Source of the DNA: CAWCTD01 sp963798455
Lineage (GTDB): Bacteria; Acidobacteriota; Terriglobia; Bryobacterales; Bryobacteraceae
Length of the DNA: 64,000 nucleotides
Direction: 5' to 3'
Assembly: GCA_963798455.1 (NCBI GenBank)
Contig: CAWCTD010000003.1
Span: 2,418,001-2,482,000 of the forward strand
Below are positions 45,529 through 54,596 of this stretch, piece by piece (position 1 is the stretch's first letter; the number at the start of each line of letters is the position of its first letter). The notes under the pieces were generated by a model, which saw only the letters and a list, made by a program, of their open reading frames with translations, made no database searches and was not told the origin of the DNA. The position numbers were made by a program, and so were the translations under genes.

Positions 45529-46944
45529 GTGTTCAGCCGCCACCATCGCAAAGTCAGAGTCCTGTTCGGCCTCTCCGATGTACTGCTGACGGCACTCGCG
45601 TTCGAGGCCGCCTACCAAACCCGCTTCCATCTCAACCTGGAGAGAGAGTTCTACCTGCGAGTTCCGGAGAAGGCGTTATTGCTGGGCTTCGCCGTGCTCT
45701 TCTACCTGGCCCTGGGAATCTGGTTCAAGGTCTATGACAAGCTGGACTCCGGAAACCCGCGCGTCATCCTCCGCGACGCCCTGCAGCAGTGCACGCTCGG
45801 AGCCTCGGCTGTCGCGCTCTTCCAGTACACGCTGCGGATGGACTTGAGCCGCTTCTTTCTGGGCCTGTTTTTCGGATACAGCCTGGTTCTGCTCCTCATC
45901 TTCAGGCTGTCGTCCGGGAGGCTGGTCGGGCTGGTCAGAAGCGAGTTCGGCGCGCCGCACTACGTGGTTGTGGTCGGACTGGGCGAGAGGGCCAGAAAGC
46001 TGGGAGAGGCCCTGGAGGCTTCGGTGAAGTACGGCATCCGCCTGGTCGGCTTCCTGGCTGACACGCCGGAGCCGGCCCTGGGCGAGATCCGGCTCGGATC
46101 AGCTTACAAAGTTCATCCTCTCTCTGCGCTGCCTGAGTTGCTCAGCCGGCACGTCATAGATGAGATTCTCTTCGCCGTGGACAGCGAAAGGCTCGCCGAG
46201 CTCGAGGAAGTCTTCCTGCTCTGCGACGAGGAGGGCGTGCGCACACGGGTGGCGGTGGATTTCTTCCCTCACGTCAACAGCACCGTGTACCTGGAGCGGC
46301 TGGGGCGCGTGCCGCTGCTCACCTTCTCGGCGACGCCTCACGACGAGATTCGACTGATGATCAAACGCCTCACCGACGTGGCCGCCGCGGCGGCGGGGCT
46401 GGTGCTTCTGTTTCCGGTCATGCTGGCCGTGGCCTTGCTTGTCCGGCTGACCTCGGCCGGACCGGCCATCTTCCGCCAGGAGCGCTGTGGTCTGAACGGC
46501 CGCCGGTTCGTGCTGTTCAAATTTCGCTCCATGTGCCAGGATGCGGAGGAGCTCAAGGCCAGGCTCCAGCACTTGAGCGCCAAGACCACGGCATTCAAAC
46601 TGCGCGACGATCCCCGGCTGACGCCCATCGGCCGTTTTCTGCGCAAGTTCTCGATCGACGAATGGCCGCAGTTGTGGAACGTGCTGAGGGGCGACATGTC
46701 GCTTGTCGGACCCCGCCCGGCGGTGTCGGAGGAGGTCGAGCGCTATCAGCGCTGGCAGCGGCGGCGCCTGCGTATGCGCCCCGGGCTCACCTGCCTGTGG
46801 GCGCTGGCGGGACGCGACGAGGTGGATTTTGAGACTTGGATGAAGATGGACATGCAGTACATCGACAACTGGTCGTTGGGCCTGGACTGGAAGATCCTGT
46901 TGGGGACGATCCCGAAGGTCGTTACCGGGAAAGGAGCGTATTGA
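45529..46944 (+). CDS. Exopolysaccharide polyprenyl glycosylphosphotransferase (WcaJ/PssY type)
   Basis: 471 residues from GTG 45529; TATCCT ends 9 bases before it. Four N-terminal membrane helices, a Rossmann-like CoA-binding-fold middle domain (VVVVGLGERARKLGEALEAS) and a C-terminal bacterial sugar-transferase domain: KRLTDVAAAAAGLVLLFPVM, FRQERCGLNGRRFVLFKFRSM, DDPRLTPIGRFLRKFSIDEW and MSLVGPRP, then RPGLTCLW. It transfers a sugar-1-phosphate to undecaprenyl phosphate to start a surface polysaccharide repeat. No other polysaccharide gene is adjacent. Confidence 0.94.
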   Translation: MFSRHHRKVRVLFGLSDVLLTALAFEAAYQTRFHLNLEREFYLRVPEKALLLGFAVLFYLALGIWFKVYDKLDSGNPRVILRDALQQCTLGASAVALFQYTLRMDLSRFFLGLFFGYSLVLLLIFRLSSGRLVGLVRSEFGAPHYVVVVGLGERARKLGEALEASVKYGIRLVGFLADTPEPALGEIRLGSAYKVHPLSALPELLSRHVIDEILFAVDSERLAELEEVFLLCDEEGVRTRVAVDFFPHVNSTVYLERLGRVPLLTFSATPHDEIRLMIKRLTDVAAAAAGLVLLFPVMLAVALLVRLTSAGPAIFRQERCGLNGRRFVLFKFRSMCQDAEELKARLQHLSAKTTAFKLRDDPRLTPIGRFLRKFSIDEWPQLWNVLRGDMSLVGPRPAVSEEVERYQRWQRRRLRMRPGLTCLWALAGRDEVDFETWMKMDMQYIDNWSLGLDWKILLGTIPKVVTGKGAY

Positions 46945-46947
46945 GCC

Positions 46948-47562
46948 ATGCATCTGGTGCCGACACAGGAGGAGGTGGTCGCCCTCCTCGAGCAGACCGG
47001 CGCGCTGCGAAGCGGGCACTTCGAGTACCCGAACGGGCTGCACGCCAACGAGTACCTGCAAGTGCCGCTGGCCCTGCGGTACTATCAGCACGCCAAGACC
47101 CTGAGCGTGGGACTGAGCCGCTTGGTCCGCGCCCACCCCGAGATCCGCGCCATCATTCCCGAGCTGTCCATCGTAACGCCCGCCACCGGGGGCCTGCCCG
47201 TGGCATACGGCGTGTGCGAGGCGCTTCGCGCCCACCAGGTCTACTGGGCCGAACGCGAGGACGAGAGCGAAGCGCTGCGCTTCCGGCAGTACCTGGAGCA
47301 AGTGCCCGGCGAGAAGGTGCTGCTGGTGGACGACATTCTGCGGACCGGCACCAAGCTCATGGAACTGAAAAAGCTGGTCGAGTCCAAGGGCGCCGAGGTG
47401 GTGGGGCTGGCGGTCGTAATCTATCAGCCGACACCTCGCACCCCCGACTTCAGCCCGCTGCCGTTCTATTATTTGGCCAAGCTGGATGCCATCTATTCAC
47501 GGGACGCCGCCGCCTGCGAGCTGTGCAAGCGCGGCGTCCCACTGGAGAAGATCCGGGTGTAG
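46948..47562 (+). CDS. Orotate phosphoribosyltransferase-like PRTase
   Basis: 204 residues, 3 bases after the previous stop. The PRPP loop VLLVDDILRTGTKLMELKKL and the N-terminal GALRSGHFEYPNGLHANEYLQ (GHF...G.H...Y.Q) are those of type I PRTases of the OPRT group. SIVTPATGGLPVAYGV is the phosphate-binding turn. Two Cys in AAACELCKRG near the C-terminus are atypical. Calling it PyrE is reasonable, but family members with other substrates exist. Co-transcribed with the glycosylphosphotransferase. Confidence 0.82.
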   Translation: MHLVPTQEEVVALLEQTGALRSGHFEYPNGLHANEYLQVPLALRYYQHAKTLSVGLSRLVRAHPEIRAIIPELSIVTPATGGLPVAYGVCEALRAHQVYWAEREDESEALRFRQYLEQVPGEKVLLVDDILRTGTKLMELKKLVESKGAEVVGLAVVIYQPTPRTPDFSPLPFYYLAKLDAIYSRDAAACELCKRGVPLEKIRV

Positions 47563-47569
47563 GGCCAGG

Positions 47570-47624
47570 AGCCCGTGGTGAGAGTGAGTCCAAGGGTTGT
47601 GTTGCGCCAATTTCGCCACGGGCT
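47570..47624. terminator. Stem-loop between convergent genes
   Basis: AGCCCGTGG (47570-47578) pairs with CCACGGGCT (47616-47624). It lies between the PRTase and VOC stop codons; no T-tract. Confidence 0.45.
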
Positions 47625-47625
47625 T

Positions 47626-48000
47626 CTACGGCAGCGGCGTCTGTCTCTGGATGAGGTGCAGGTAGTTCCCGTCCGGGTCCTCGAAGAACACGACCTTGAC
47701 CCCCTTGCTGTCGGCCGGTTCCGAGACGAACTTGACGCCGGCGGCCTTGATCTTGCCGTAGACAGCTTCGAAGTCGCTGACGGCCAGCGCCATGTGCCGC
47801 AAGCCGGGATCCTTCAGAGTCTGAGCCGGCCGCTCGCCTTCCGAGGTGATGATCTCGATCATCGAACCGTTAGGGGCCTTCACGAAGACGGTCCGGCCGG
47901 AGTTGTAGTTGATGGTAAAGCCCAGCGTCTCGACGTACCACTGAGCCAATTTCTGGACATCGGGCGAGGCAATCGCCACATGTTCAATTCCGACGACCAT
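47626..48000 (-). CDS. VOC (glyoxalase/bleomycin-resistance/dioxygenase) superfamily protein
   Basis: 124 residues. Two beta-alpha-beta-beta-beta units: GIEHVAIASPDVQKLAQWYVETLGFTINY and GLRHMALAVSDFEAVYGKIKAAGVKF, ending VVFFEDPDGNYLHLIQR. Candidate metal ligands are His7, His in LRHMAL and Glu in FEDPDGN. The reaction cannot be told. An extended -10 (TGGTAGAAT) ends 9 bases before the ATG, so translation may be leaderless. Confidence 0.88.
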   Translation of the reverse strand: MVVGIEHVAIASPDVQKLAQWYVETLGFTINYNSGRTVFVKAPNGSMIEIITSEGERPAQTLKDPGLRHMALAVSDFEAVYGKIKAAGVKFVSEPADSKGVKVVFFEDPDGNYLHLIQRQTPLP

Positions 48001-48009
48001 AATAGAGTG

Positions 48010-48018
48010 ATTCTACCA
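48010..48018 (-). promoter_or_regulatory. Extended -10 of a probable leaderless transcript
   Basis: Minus strand TGGTAGAAT; hexamer 48015-48010, then 9 bases to ATG 48000. Confidence 0.45.
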
Positions 48019-48045
48019 GCGCGGACGGCGCCGCCGGCGCGCCCC

Positions 48046-49326
48046 CTACCTTAGCGCCGCCAGCAGCTCTCCGGTCTGGTAGAGCAGGTTGAGCCGGGCG
48101 GTCTCCAGCGCGTAGTTGCTATCGATGAAGGCCAGCCACTTGCCGTCCTCGGCGAGGCGTGCTTCCTCCACCTGCCGCAGTGGAGCGCGTCCTTCCTCCA
48201 TCTGGGCCAGCAGCAACGACACCTGGTCGCGGGCGACGTTGAGGTCGAGCCGGGCGACTTCCCGCGCGGACTCGGCCTGCTTCACCTGCTGATATTGATG
48301 GCGGGCATTGATGGCGATGCGGTTGCGCGCCGACTCCAGCTCCAGCCGCAACCTGGCCACGTCGCTTTCGGCCTGGAACACCTGGGCGTTCGCCGCCGGG
48401 CCGGAGAAAAGAGGAATCACAAAGGAGACCCCGATCTGCCCGTTATGCCGCTGGAATTTGCTGAAGAACTGGTCGTAGTTATTGAACCGGCCGAGGAGCG
48501 CATACTGCGCCACGAGGTCGACTCGCGGGAGTTTAGCCGCCTTCTGCGCGCGGACCTCGAAACCCTTGGCGACGAGGGCGGACTCCAGCCGGCGCACTTC
48601 CGTACTGGCGGCGAGCGCCGCCTCGGCGCAGGCGTCTTCGCTGGGGGGCGCCGGGGCAGGCGCACGGTCCTCGACGGCCACGCGGATCCGCTCTCCGGTC
48701 TCGATGCCCAGCAGTGCCGCCAGCAGATCTTCGGCGTATTCTCGGTCGGCCCCCAGCGACTCCAGACGCTGGCGCGAGCGGGCCAGATCCAGGTTGGCCC
48801 GCTTGGCCTCGACCGGCAGTTCGCGGCCGTCATTGACGCGCAAGGTCACCGTCTGCGCGATCCTCTCCAGGCTCTCGACTTGTTTGCGGAGGGTCTCTGC
48901 CATCCTGGCGGAGCGCTCCGCGTCGAGGTAGGCCAGGGCCGTGCGGAGGACCACCTCATCGCGCTTGGCCGAGGCGTCTATCACCGCGCCGCGGGCATTC
49001 TCCCGGGCTGCCGCGACCAGGTTCGTCTGCTGCCGGTTGAAGAGGGACTGGCTGGCCTGGGCTTGGATGATGGAAGGCGTCGACCCCTCAATGCTCATCG
49101 GGATGCCGCTGCTGTAGGCCAGCCCGCTGCCGGCCGCGATCTTCGTCATGAAGGGATCGCGGGCCACCTGGACCGCCGCGCCGGCCTTGCGTTGGTCAAG
49201 CTGCGCCAGTGCGATCTCGGGGTTCTGCTTCGTGGCCAGGTCGATGGCTTCTTTCAGCGTGATGGTGCGCACCTGGGCGCACGCCACGCAGGCAGTCAGG
49301 ATCAGTGCGATGCGGAAGCTGCACAT
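48046..49326 (-). CDS. TolC-family outer membrane efflux protein
   Basis: 426 residues with a signal peptide (MCSFRIALILTACVACAQ). Two OEP repeats of long coiled-coil helices: ITLKEAIDLATKQNPEIALAQL near the start and RLELESARNRIAINARHQYQQVKQAESAREVARLDL in the second half, ending ARLNLLYQTGELLAAL. Forms a trimeric channel for efflux or secretion. It follows the MacB-like permease by 14 bases, so both presumably serve one export pathway; the ATPase and periplasmic adaptor genes are not in this operon. Confidence 0.92.
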   Translation of the reverse strand: MCSFRIALILTACVACAQVRTITLKEAIDLATKQNPEIALAQLDQRKAGAAVQVARDPFMTKIAAGSGLAYSSGIPMSIEGSTPSIIQAQASQSLFNRQQTNLVAAARENARGAVIDASAKRDEVVLRTALAYLDAERSARMAETLRKQVESLERIAQTVTLRVNDGRELPVEAKRANLDLARSRQRLESLGADREYAEDLLAALLGIETGERIRVAVEDRAPAPAPPSEDACAEAALAASTEVRRLESALVAKGFEVRAQKAAKLPRVDLVAQYALLGRFNNYDQFFSKFQRHNGQIGVSFVIPLFSGPAANAQVFQAESDVARLRLELESARNRIAINARHQYQQVKQAESAREVARLDLNVARDQVSLLLAQMEEGRAPLRQVEEARLAEDGKWLAFIDSNYALETARLNLLYQTGELLAALR

Positions 49327-49340
49327 GAAGAGTCACCTCA

Positions 49341-50546
49341 CTATTCGTATCGTAGGGCTTCCGTGGGGTTCAGGTGGGCGGCGCGGTTGGCGGGCAGCAA
49401 CCCGAACACGAGCCCCACCAGGCAGGAGACCACGAACGCCACCACGATCGCGGTGATCGAGATCGGCACCCGTACGCCTTCCACAAAGTACTGCACGCTC
49501 AGGGGCATTGAGACTCCCAGGAGGATTCCCGCCACGCCGCCCGATAAACTGAGCAGGACCGCCTCCAGCAGGAACTGCTGAAGCACCTCGCGGCGGGAGG
49601 CCCCGACCGCCATCCGTATGCCGATCTCGCGCGTCCGTTCCGTCACCGTCACCAGCATGATGTTCATGATTCCGATGCCGGAAATGATCAAGGCGATGGC
49701 CGAAATCAGGACCAGGACGATGGTGAGCACCAGCGCGATGCTTTCGGCCGTGTTCAGAATAGCGGCCAGGTTCTCCACGTAGTAGCGCGCTCCGGGACGG
49801 TGCCGGCTCTCCAGCAGCAACTTCACCGCCGAGGTCATGGGCACCACGTCCTCGGAACGCCTGACTTGCACGTACATCGGATCGATACGTTCCACCGGGG
49901 TGAAGTATCGGATCACGGTGATGGGGATCAGGACCGTCTCGCTCGAAAGCTCCGAGAAACCGAAACTCGTCACTTTTTCCTTGAAGGTCCCGATCACGGT
50001 GAACTGAATTCCGTGGACCTTAAGAAGCTGGCCGATGCTGGCGCTCTGGGTGCCGTACAGCCGCTGGGCCAGCTTCTCGGTGAGCAGCGCCACTTTCTGC
50101 CGCAGCGAGACATCGCTCCAGTCCAGGAAGCGGCCGGAAAGCAGCACCAGGTTCCTCACCGGCGAGTAGTACTCGTCCGACCCGATGACCTTGACGTCCT
50201 CCTCCCGGCCGCCGATGAGCATGCGGTCGAACTGGGTCATCACGCCGGTCGCGGCCATGAGGCGCGGGCCGAACTGCTCCCGGACCGCCTGGACATCGGC
50301 GAGCTTGACGTAATCCGCCGCCACGTCGGTGCCTGCCTGGTCTCCGCTCTCGTAGTAGGCATAGATCATGTTGGACCCGATGCCCCGGATTTGCTCGAGA
50401 ATGTAGTCGCGGCTGGTCAGGGAGATGGTGACGACAAGGATGACGGAGGCATTGCCAATGACCATGCCCAGAGCCGTCAGGAAAGTGCGGATCTTATTGG
50501 CGCTGAGGGCGCGAACGCTGAAGCCGAACGCCTCCCCGAGGTGCAT
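49341..50546 (-). CDS. MacB-like ABC transporter permease (FtsX family)
   Basis: 401 residues. One N-terminal helix (IRTFLTALGMVIGNASVILVV), a MacB periplasmic core (residues ~50-270) and a C-terminal FtsX domain with three helices (SAIALIISGIGIMNIMLVTV, then TERTREIGIRMAVGASRREV). The last block is the standard cytoplasmic coupling segment. It would need a separate MacB-type ATPase, which is not adjacent. Lies between the TPR gene (8 bases upstream) and tolC (14 bases downstream). Confidence 0.93.
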   Translation of the reverse strand: MHLGEAFGFSVRALSANKIRTFLTALGMVIGNASVILVVTISLTSRDYILEQIRGIGSNMIYAYYESGDQAGTDVAADYVKLADVQAVREQFGPRLMAATGVMTQFDRMLIGGREEDVKVIGSDEYYSPVRNLVLLSGRFLDWSDVSLRQKVALLTEKLAQRLYGTQSASIGQLLKVHGIQFTVIGTFKEKVTSFGFSELSSETVLIPITVIRYFTPVERIDPMYVQVRRSEDVVPMTSAVKLLLESRHRPGARYYVENLAAILNTAESIALVLTIVLVLISAIALIISGIGIMNIMLVTVTERTREIGIRMAVGASRREVLQQFLLEAVLLSLSGGVAGILLGVSMPLSVQYFVEGVRVPISITAIVVAFVVSCLVGLVFGLLPANRAAHLNPTEALRYE

Positions 50547-50554
50547 GCGAGTTC

Positions 50555-51409
50555 TTAGATGCTTCCCACTTGTTTCAGGAGCTGCTCGGCCTCGCCGCGG
50601 GGCGGGTCGTCGGGCGTGAGGGATGAGCTGAGGTAGCGCTGAAGCAGCGACCGTGCCTCGGCCAGGCGCCGGCGCGCATTGATGTAAGCTTTGGCGCGCT
50701 CATACATCAGGTGCGTGTTGTTCGGCGCCATCTTTTCAGCTTGAAGAAAGGTCTGGTCGCTCTGAGCGTACTGACCGGTCCGGGCGAAGAACTTGGCCAG
50801 TTCGATCAGATGGCCGACCTGGCGTGGCGCAATCTCCACCGACCGCCTGAGTTGTTGCTCGGCGGCGGCGTACTGCTTGCGCCTGTCGGCAATCAGCGCC
50901 AGCCTGTAATAGTACTCGGCCGGGTCGGCGTCTTTGGTCCTCTCTGCCAGTGCCCTCGCCTTATCCATGCCGCCGCCCAAAAAGCCCGGCGCTTCGAGGT
51001 AGTACTCAAACAAGTCGCTGACGGCGTCTTTGTTCGCGGGGTTCAGTTCGACGGACCGCTCGAAGCTGGCCCTGGCCTTGGTAGCAAGACCAGGGGCCGT
51101 GAGGAAGCTGGAGGTCTCGGCCCGGCGCCCGTACGCCCGGCCAAGCCACAGGTGGGCCTCGCTATTGCCCGGGTCTAGCCGGGTCGCCTGCTCAAGGGCT
51201 TCGGAGGCCTTCTTGAAGTCCCCCATCATGTACTGGCATTTTCCGGTGAGCAGGAGAGCCTGATCGCTCCTATCGGATGAATTCCTCAGCAACTCCAGAG
51301 CTTGCTCGTACCTGGTTCGCAGATACAGGCTTCGCGCGCGGGTCAAGTCGGTCTCCTGGGCGAAACCGGCTACCGTAAACAGCACCATCGAAATCAACAG
51401 CTTACGCAT
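50555..51409 (-). CDS. Secreted TPR-repeat protein
   Basis: 284 residues from ATG 51409, which opens a signal peptide (MRKLLISMVLFTVAGFAQ). About six TPR units: ARSLYLRTRYEQALELLRNS, ASEALEQATRLDPGNSEAH, SFERSVELNPANKDAVSD, EQQLRRSVEIAPRQVGHL, QTFLQAEKMAPNNTHL. First gene of a three-gene operon with a MacB-like permease and TolC; it may be the periplasmic partner of that exporter (inference). A TACAAT box lies ~37 bases upstream. Confidence 0.87.
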   Translation of the reverse strand: MRKLLISMVLFTVAGFAQETDLTRARSLYLRTRYEQALELLRNSSDRSDQALLLTGKCQYMMGDFKKASEALEQATRLDPGNSEAHLWLGRAYGRRAETSSFLTAPGLATKARASFERSVELNPANKDAVSDLFEYYLEAPGFLGGGMDKARALAERTKDADPAEYYYRLALIADRRKQYAAAEQQLRRSVEIAPRQVGHLIELAKFFARTGQYAQSDQTFLQAEKMAPNNTHLMYERAKAYINARRRLAEARSLLQRYLSSSLTPDDPPRGEAEQLLKQVGSI

Positions 51410-51568
51410 CGTCGTGCGCTGCCCTGAACAACTTTCCTCCATTGTATCCCACCCCAATCTGCCTATGTAGATGCATTCACTGGGGCTTCGGGTACATTCC
51501 GCAAGGGGCTGGGATGATGCGAAAATCGTGCGTGTCCCGGGAGGCGCGGCCGTCAGTCCGGTCCAGCC

Positions 51569-51988
51569 TTACATGTCCGGCGCGGGCGGGTTCGGCAATT
51601 GCGGCTGTGTCAAGGACCAATGCGTGTGTAAGATCTTCCATTGGCCGTTCTTGCGCCGGTAGACTTCGGTCGTGTTCCAGCGCACCGCACAGCCTTTGGC
51701 GTGGCTGACGAAATTGAACGTCAGCACCCCCATGTCGCCCGAAACAACCACTCTCGGGTTGACCATTTCCCACCGGTCGACGTGCACTTTTTCCTGCGCC
51801 TTGTCGTATAGCGCACGGAGCGCGGGCAGGCCCTCCAGCCGGGCTTCGAGAAACGGATCGAAGTAGTCCACCTCGTCGTCCGAGCCGTCCAGGAACCCGT
51901 TCAGGTCGCCCTTCGCCCAGCGCTCGAAGGCGCCGCACTCGACGGCCAGGATGGCCTGTGCGTCATTGTCTGGGAGCGGTTTGTCCAT
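51569..51988 (-). CDS. NTF2-like (SnoaL/DUF4440-type) protein
   Basis: 139 residues from ATG 51988; no signal peptide. ILAVECGAFERWAKGDLNGFLDG, DEVDYFDPFLEARLEGLPALRALY and VRWNTTEVYRRKNGQWKILHTHW give the cone-shaped NTF2 fold. The Asp/Glu-rich pocket and terminal His-Thr-His-Trp are common to the family, but the substrate is unknown. TACATT stands 10 bases before the start, so this too may be near-leaderless. Confidence 0.87.
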   Translation of the reverse strand: MDKPLPDNDAQAILAVECGAFERWAKGDLNGFLDGSDDEVDYFDPFLEARLEGLPALRALYDKAQEKVHVDRWEMVNPRVVVSGDMGVLTFNFVSHAKGCAVRWNTTEVYRRKNGQWKILHTHWSLTQPQLPNPPAPDM

Positions 51989-52098
51989 GTCGCTGTTCAA
52001 TGTAACACGACGAACTCGGCAAGCAGAGGCCGGTGGCCGGGCTTGGCTTGACAGCGGCTGCGGCATCGTGAGGTGATATCCGGATGGAGGATAACGGA

Positions 52099-52878
52099 AT
52101 GAAGCGTCGAGACTTTGTCGCCGCCGCGTCGGTTGGCGCCGCTGCGCCGGTGGTCGAAGCATGGAGCGCTACCCAGGCGGGCGCCGCGGCGGCACGTTCC
52201 GCCCCGAGGATACTGGCAGTCAGCGCTCACCCAGCCGATTTCTGCTCGCGAGCCGGCGGGACCCTCATCAGACACGTTCGGACCGGCTCGAAGGTAAAGG
52301 TGATATGGCTCACCCAGGGCGAGTCCGACGAAAGCGCGTTCCTGATCCAGCAACGGCCGGGCATCCCGGTCGACGAGGTGCGGCGCATCCGCGAGAAGGA
52401 GGCGTTCGCCTGTGCTGAAGTCATCGGCGCGGAGGGGAAGATGTTCGGGTTCGGCGACGGCCCCCTGCGTATGACGCCGGAACGAATGGAGATGCTGGCG
52501 CGAGAGATGGCGGACTTCAAGCCCGACCTGATCCTGACGCACTGGAAGGACGAGCTCACTTATCCGACCCACTGGCGGACATCGCGCAGCGTGGTCGAAG
52601 CCGCGCAGATGGCGCGCGTCTCCTGGGACATCCGGTTCTTCGAGCCGAACATCGGCACCGCGTCACGCGTCGGCTTCGTGCCGGATCACTACGTTGACAT
52701 CACCGAGGCGTTTGATCGCAAGGTGGAGGCGCTGAAAACACTCGCCGCTCAGCCGCGGTTGGTTCCGGACTACACCACCTGCAACCGCTGGCGCGGCATC
52801 GAGTGCGGGCGCCAGTATGCCGAGGCCTTCGTTCGTTGGGCGCCGAAGCCACCGGTCTACGACCTTCTGGGTGCGTAG
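52099..52878 (+). CDS. PIG-L/LmbE-type hydrolase, GalB-like
   Basis: 259 residues from ATG 52099: GGAGG with 8-base spacing precedes it, and the Tat motif MKRRDFVAAASVG begins there. The LmbE metal motif reads SAHPADFCSRAGG instead of the deacetylase AHPDDE; loss of the first Asp and the following D-F-x-x-R-A-G-G is like GalB (4-oxalomesaconate hydratase) rather than sugar deacetylases. THWKDELTYPTHWRTS supplies further His. The enzyme is probably zinc-dependent and exported. No galate-pathway genes are nearby. Confidence 0.83.
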   Translation: MKRRDFVAAASVGAAAPVVEAWSATQAGAAAARSAPRILAVSAHPADFCSRAGGTLIRHVRTGSKVKVIWLTQGESDESAFLIQQRPGIPVDEVRRIREKEAFACAEVIGAEGKMFGFGDGPLRMTPERMEMLAREMADFKPDLILTHWKDELTYPTHWRTSRSVVEAAQMARVSWDIRFFEPNIGTASRVGFVPDHYVDITEAFDRKVEALKTLAAQPRLVPDYTTCNRWRGIECGRQYAEAFVRWAPKPPVYDLLGA

Positions 52879-52995
52879 CCCGATAGTCACAGTTAGCACC
52901 GCCGGTCGAGAGCACGGGATATTGAGATACAATGACCGTTTGCTCCGATTCACCTGCGCCTGCCGGGGCGCTTCCGTGCTCCTTGTGAGTCTCGC

Positions 52996-54596
52996 ATGAG
53001 TCATCCTGACCGCCTGCTGCTAAGCGGAGACGAAGCCGTAGCCCTTGCGGCACGGAACGCCGGCGTCCTCCTCGGCACCGGCTACCCCGGCACACCTTCC
53101 ACCGAGATTCTGGAAGCCTTCTCCGAATACGGCGGCAAGGCACAATGGGCTCCCAATGAAAAGGTCGCCCTGGAGGTTGCCATCGGCGTAGCCTACTCCG
53201 GGGCACGGGCGCTGGTGACCATGAAGCACGTCGGCCTGAACGTCGCTGCCGATCCGCTTTTCACCGTGGCCTACACCGGCGTCACCGGCGCGCTGGTCGT
53301 CGTCTCGGCCGACGATCCGGGGATGGCTTCCAGCCAGAACGAGCAGGACAACCGCCGCTATGCCGTGGCCGCGGGCGTGCCCATGCTCGAGCCCTCCGAT
53401 TCCCAGGAGGCTTACGATTTCGCGCTCCTGGCGATCGAGATCTCCGAGCAATGGGGCATGCCGGTCCTGCTGCGCCTGACCACCCGCGTGTGCCATTCGA
53501 AGACGGTGGTCCGGCCCCTCGATTCCGTCGCCGGCCCGCCGTGTCCGAAGTTCCAGCGGGACATCCAGGGCCGGGTAATGATTCCCGCCTACGCGCGGCC
53601 CGCCCACCGTCGGCTGCGCAAGAAGCTGACCGAGATCGACGCCTGGAACGAGGCGTCGGGACCCAACCACCGGTTCGACGGCGGCCCTCAGCAGGGCATC
53701 ATCGCCTCGGGCATCGCTTTCATGCACGCGCGCGAGGCGGCGCCCGAGGCGGCCATGCTGAAACTCGGCATGACCTATCCGCTGCCCCTGGGGACGATCC
53801 GCTCCTTCGCCGCGAGCGTGAAGCGCTGCGTGGTGATCGAGGAGGGCGATCCCTACCTGGCAGACTCGATCCGCGCGGCGGGCATCGCGGTCGAATCCAA
53901 GCCGGAGATGTACCGGTTTGGAGAGTTGGACGTGGGGCGCGTGCGCCGCATCCTGGCCGGCGACCTCACTCCCGAGTCGGCCCCGCCGCCGGGCACGCCG
54001 CCCAAGCCTCTGCAAAGGCTGCCCGCATCGCGTCGTGTTCCAGGCGTTGCACGATTTAGACTGCATCGTCTCGGGCGACATCGGCTGCTACTCGCTGGGC
54101 GTGCTCCCGCCCTTTGAAGCGATGGATACGCTGGTTTGCATGGGCGCCGCTGTCGGAGTTGGTCTCGGCCTGCGTCATGTCCCTGCCCCCCGAGGAGGCC
54201 AGGCGAGTGGTGAGCGTGATCGGCGACAGCACCTTCGTCCACAGCGGAATCACCGGGCTCGTGGAAATGGTGTACAACCCGCCTCCCGGCGGGCACCTGC
54301 TCATCATCCTGGACAACGGGACCACCGCCATGACAGGCCTCCAGGAGCACCCGGGCACCGGCCGGACCCTCGATCACCAGCCAACCGGAAAGGTCTCGTT
54401 CGAAGACCTCGCCAGGTCCATGGGGGTGCCCCGCATCCACGTGCTGGATCCGACCTTGGACCCGTCACGTTTCGGGGACCTGGTGAAGAAGTGCCTCGAT
54501 TCCGCTGAGCTGGCGGTGATCGTGGCGCGGCGCAACTGCCTGCTGGCCACCGGCAAGATCAAGGCTTATGAGAAGTGCGAGGAAAACGGTGAGTGA
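52996..54596 (+). CDS. iorA: Indolepyruvate ferredoxin oxidoreductase, alpha subunit, with two frameshifts
   Basis: Reads as three segments: 52996 to ~54003 (RLLLSGDEAVALAARNAGV, GYPGTPSTEILEAFSEYG), then ~54004-54180 (SLCKGCPHRVVFQALHDLDC, SGDIGCYSLGVLPPF), then ~54183-54596 (PPEEARRVVSVIGDSTFVHS, IILDNGTTAMTGLQEHPGTG). The span is 533 codons plus two bases, so one extra base at each junction (near 54001-54005 and 54181-54183) explains both. The corrected 532-residue protein has the pyruvate-binding and TPP-binding domains. It ends shortly after YEKCEENGE and so lacks the C-terminal ferredoxin domain with two [4Fe-4S] sites usual for IorA. Oxidises aryl-pyruvates to aryl-acetyl-CoA. Confidence 0.85.
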
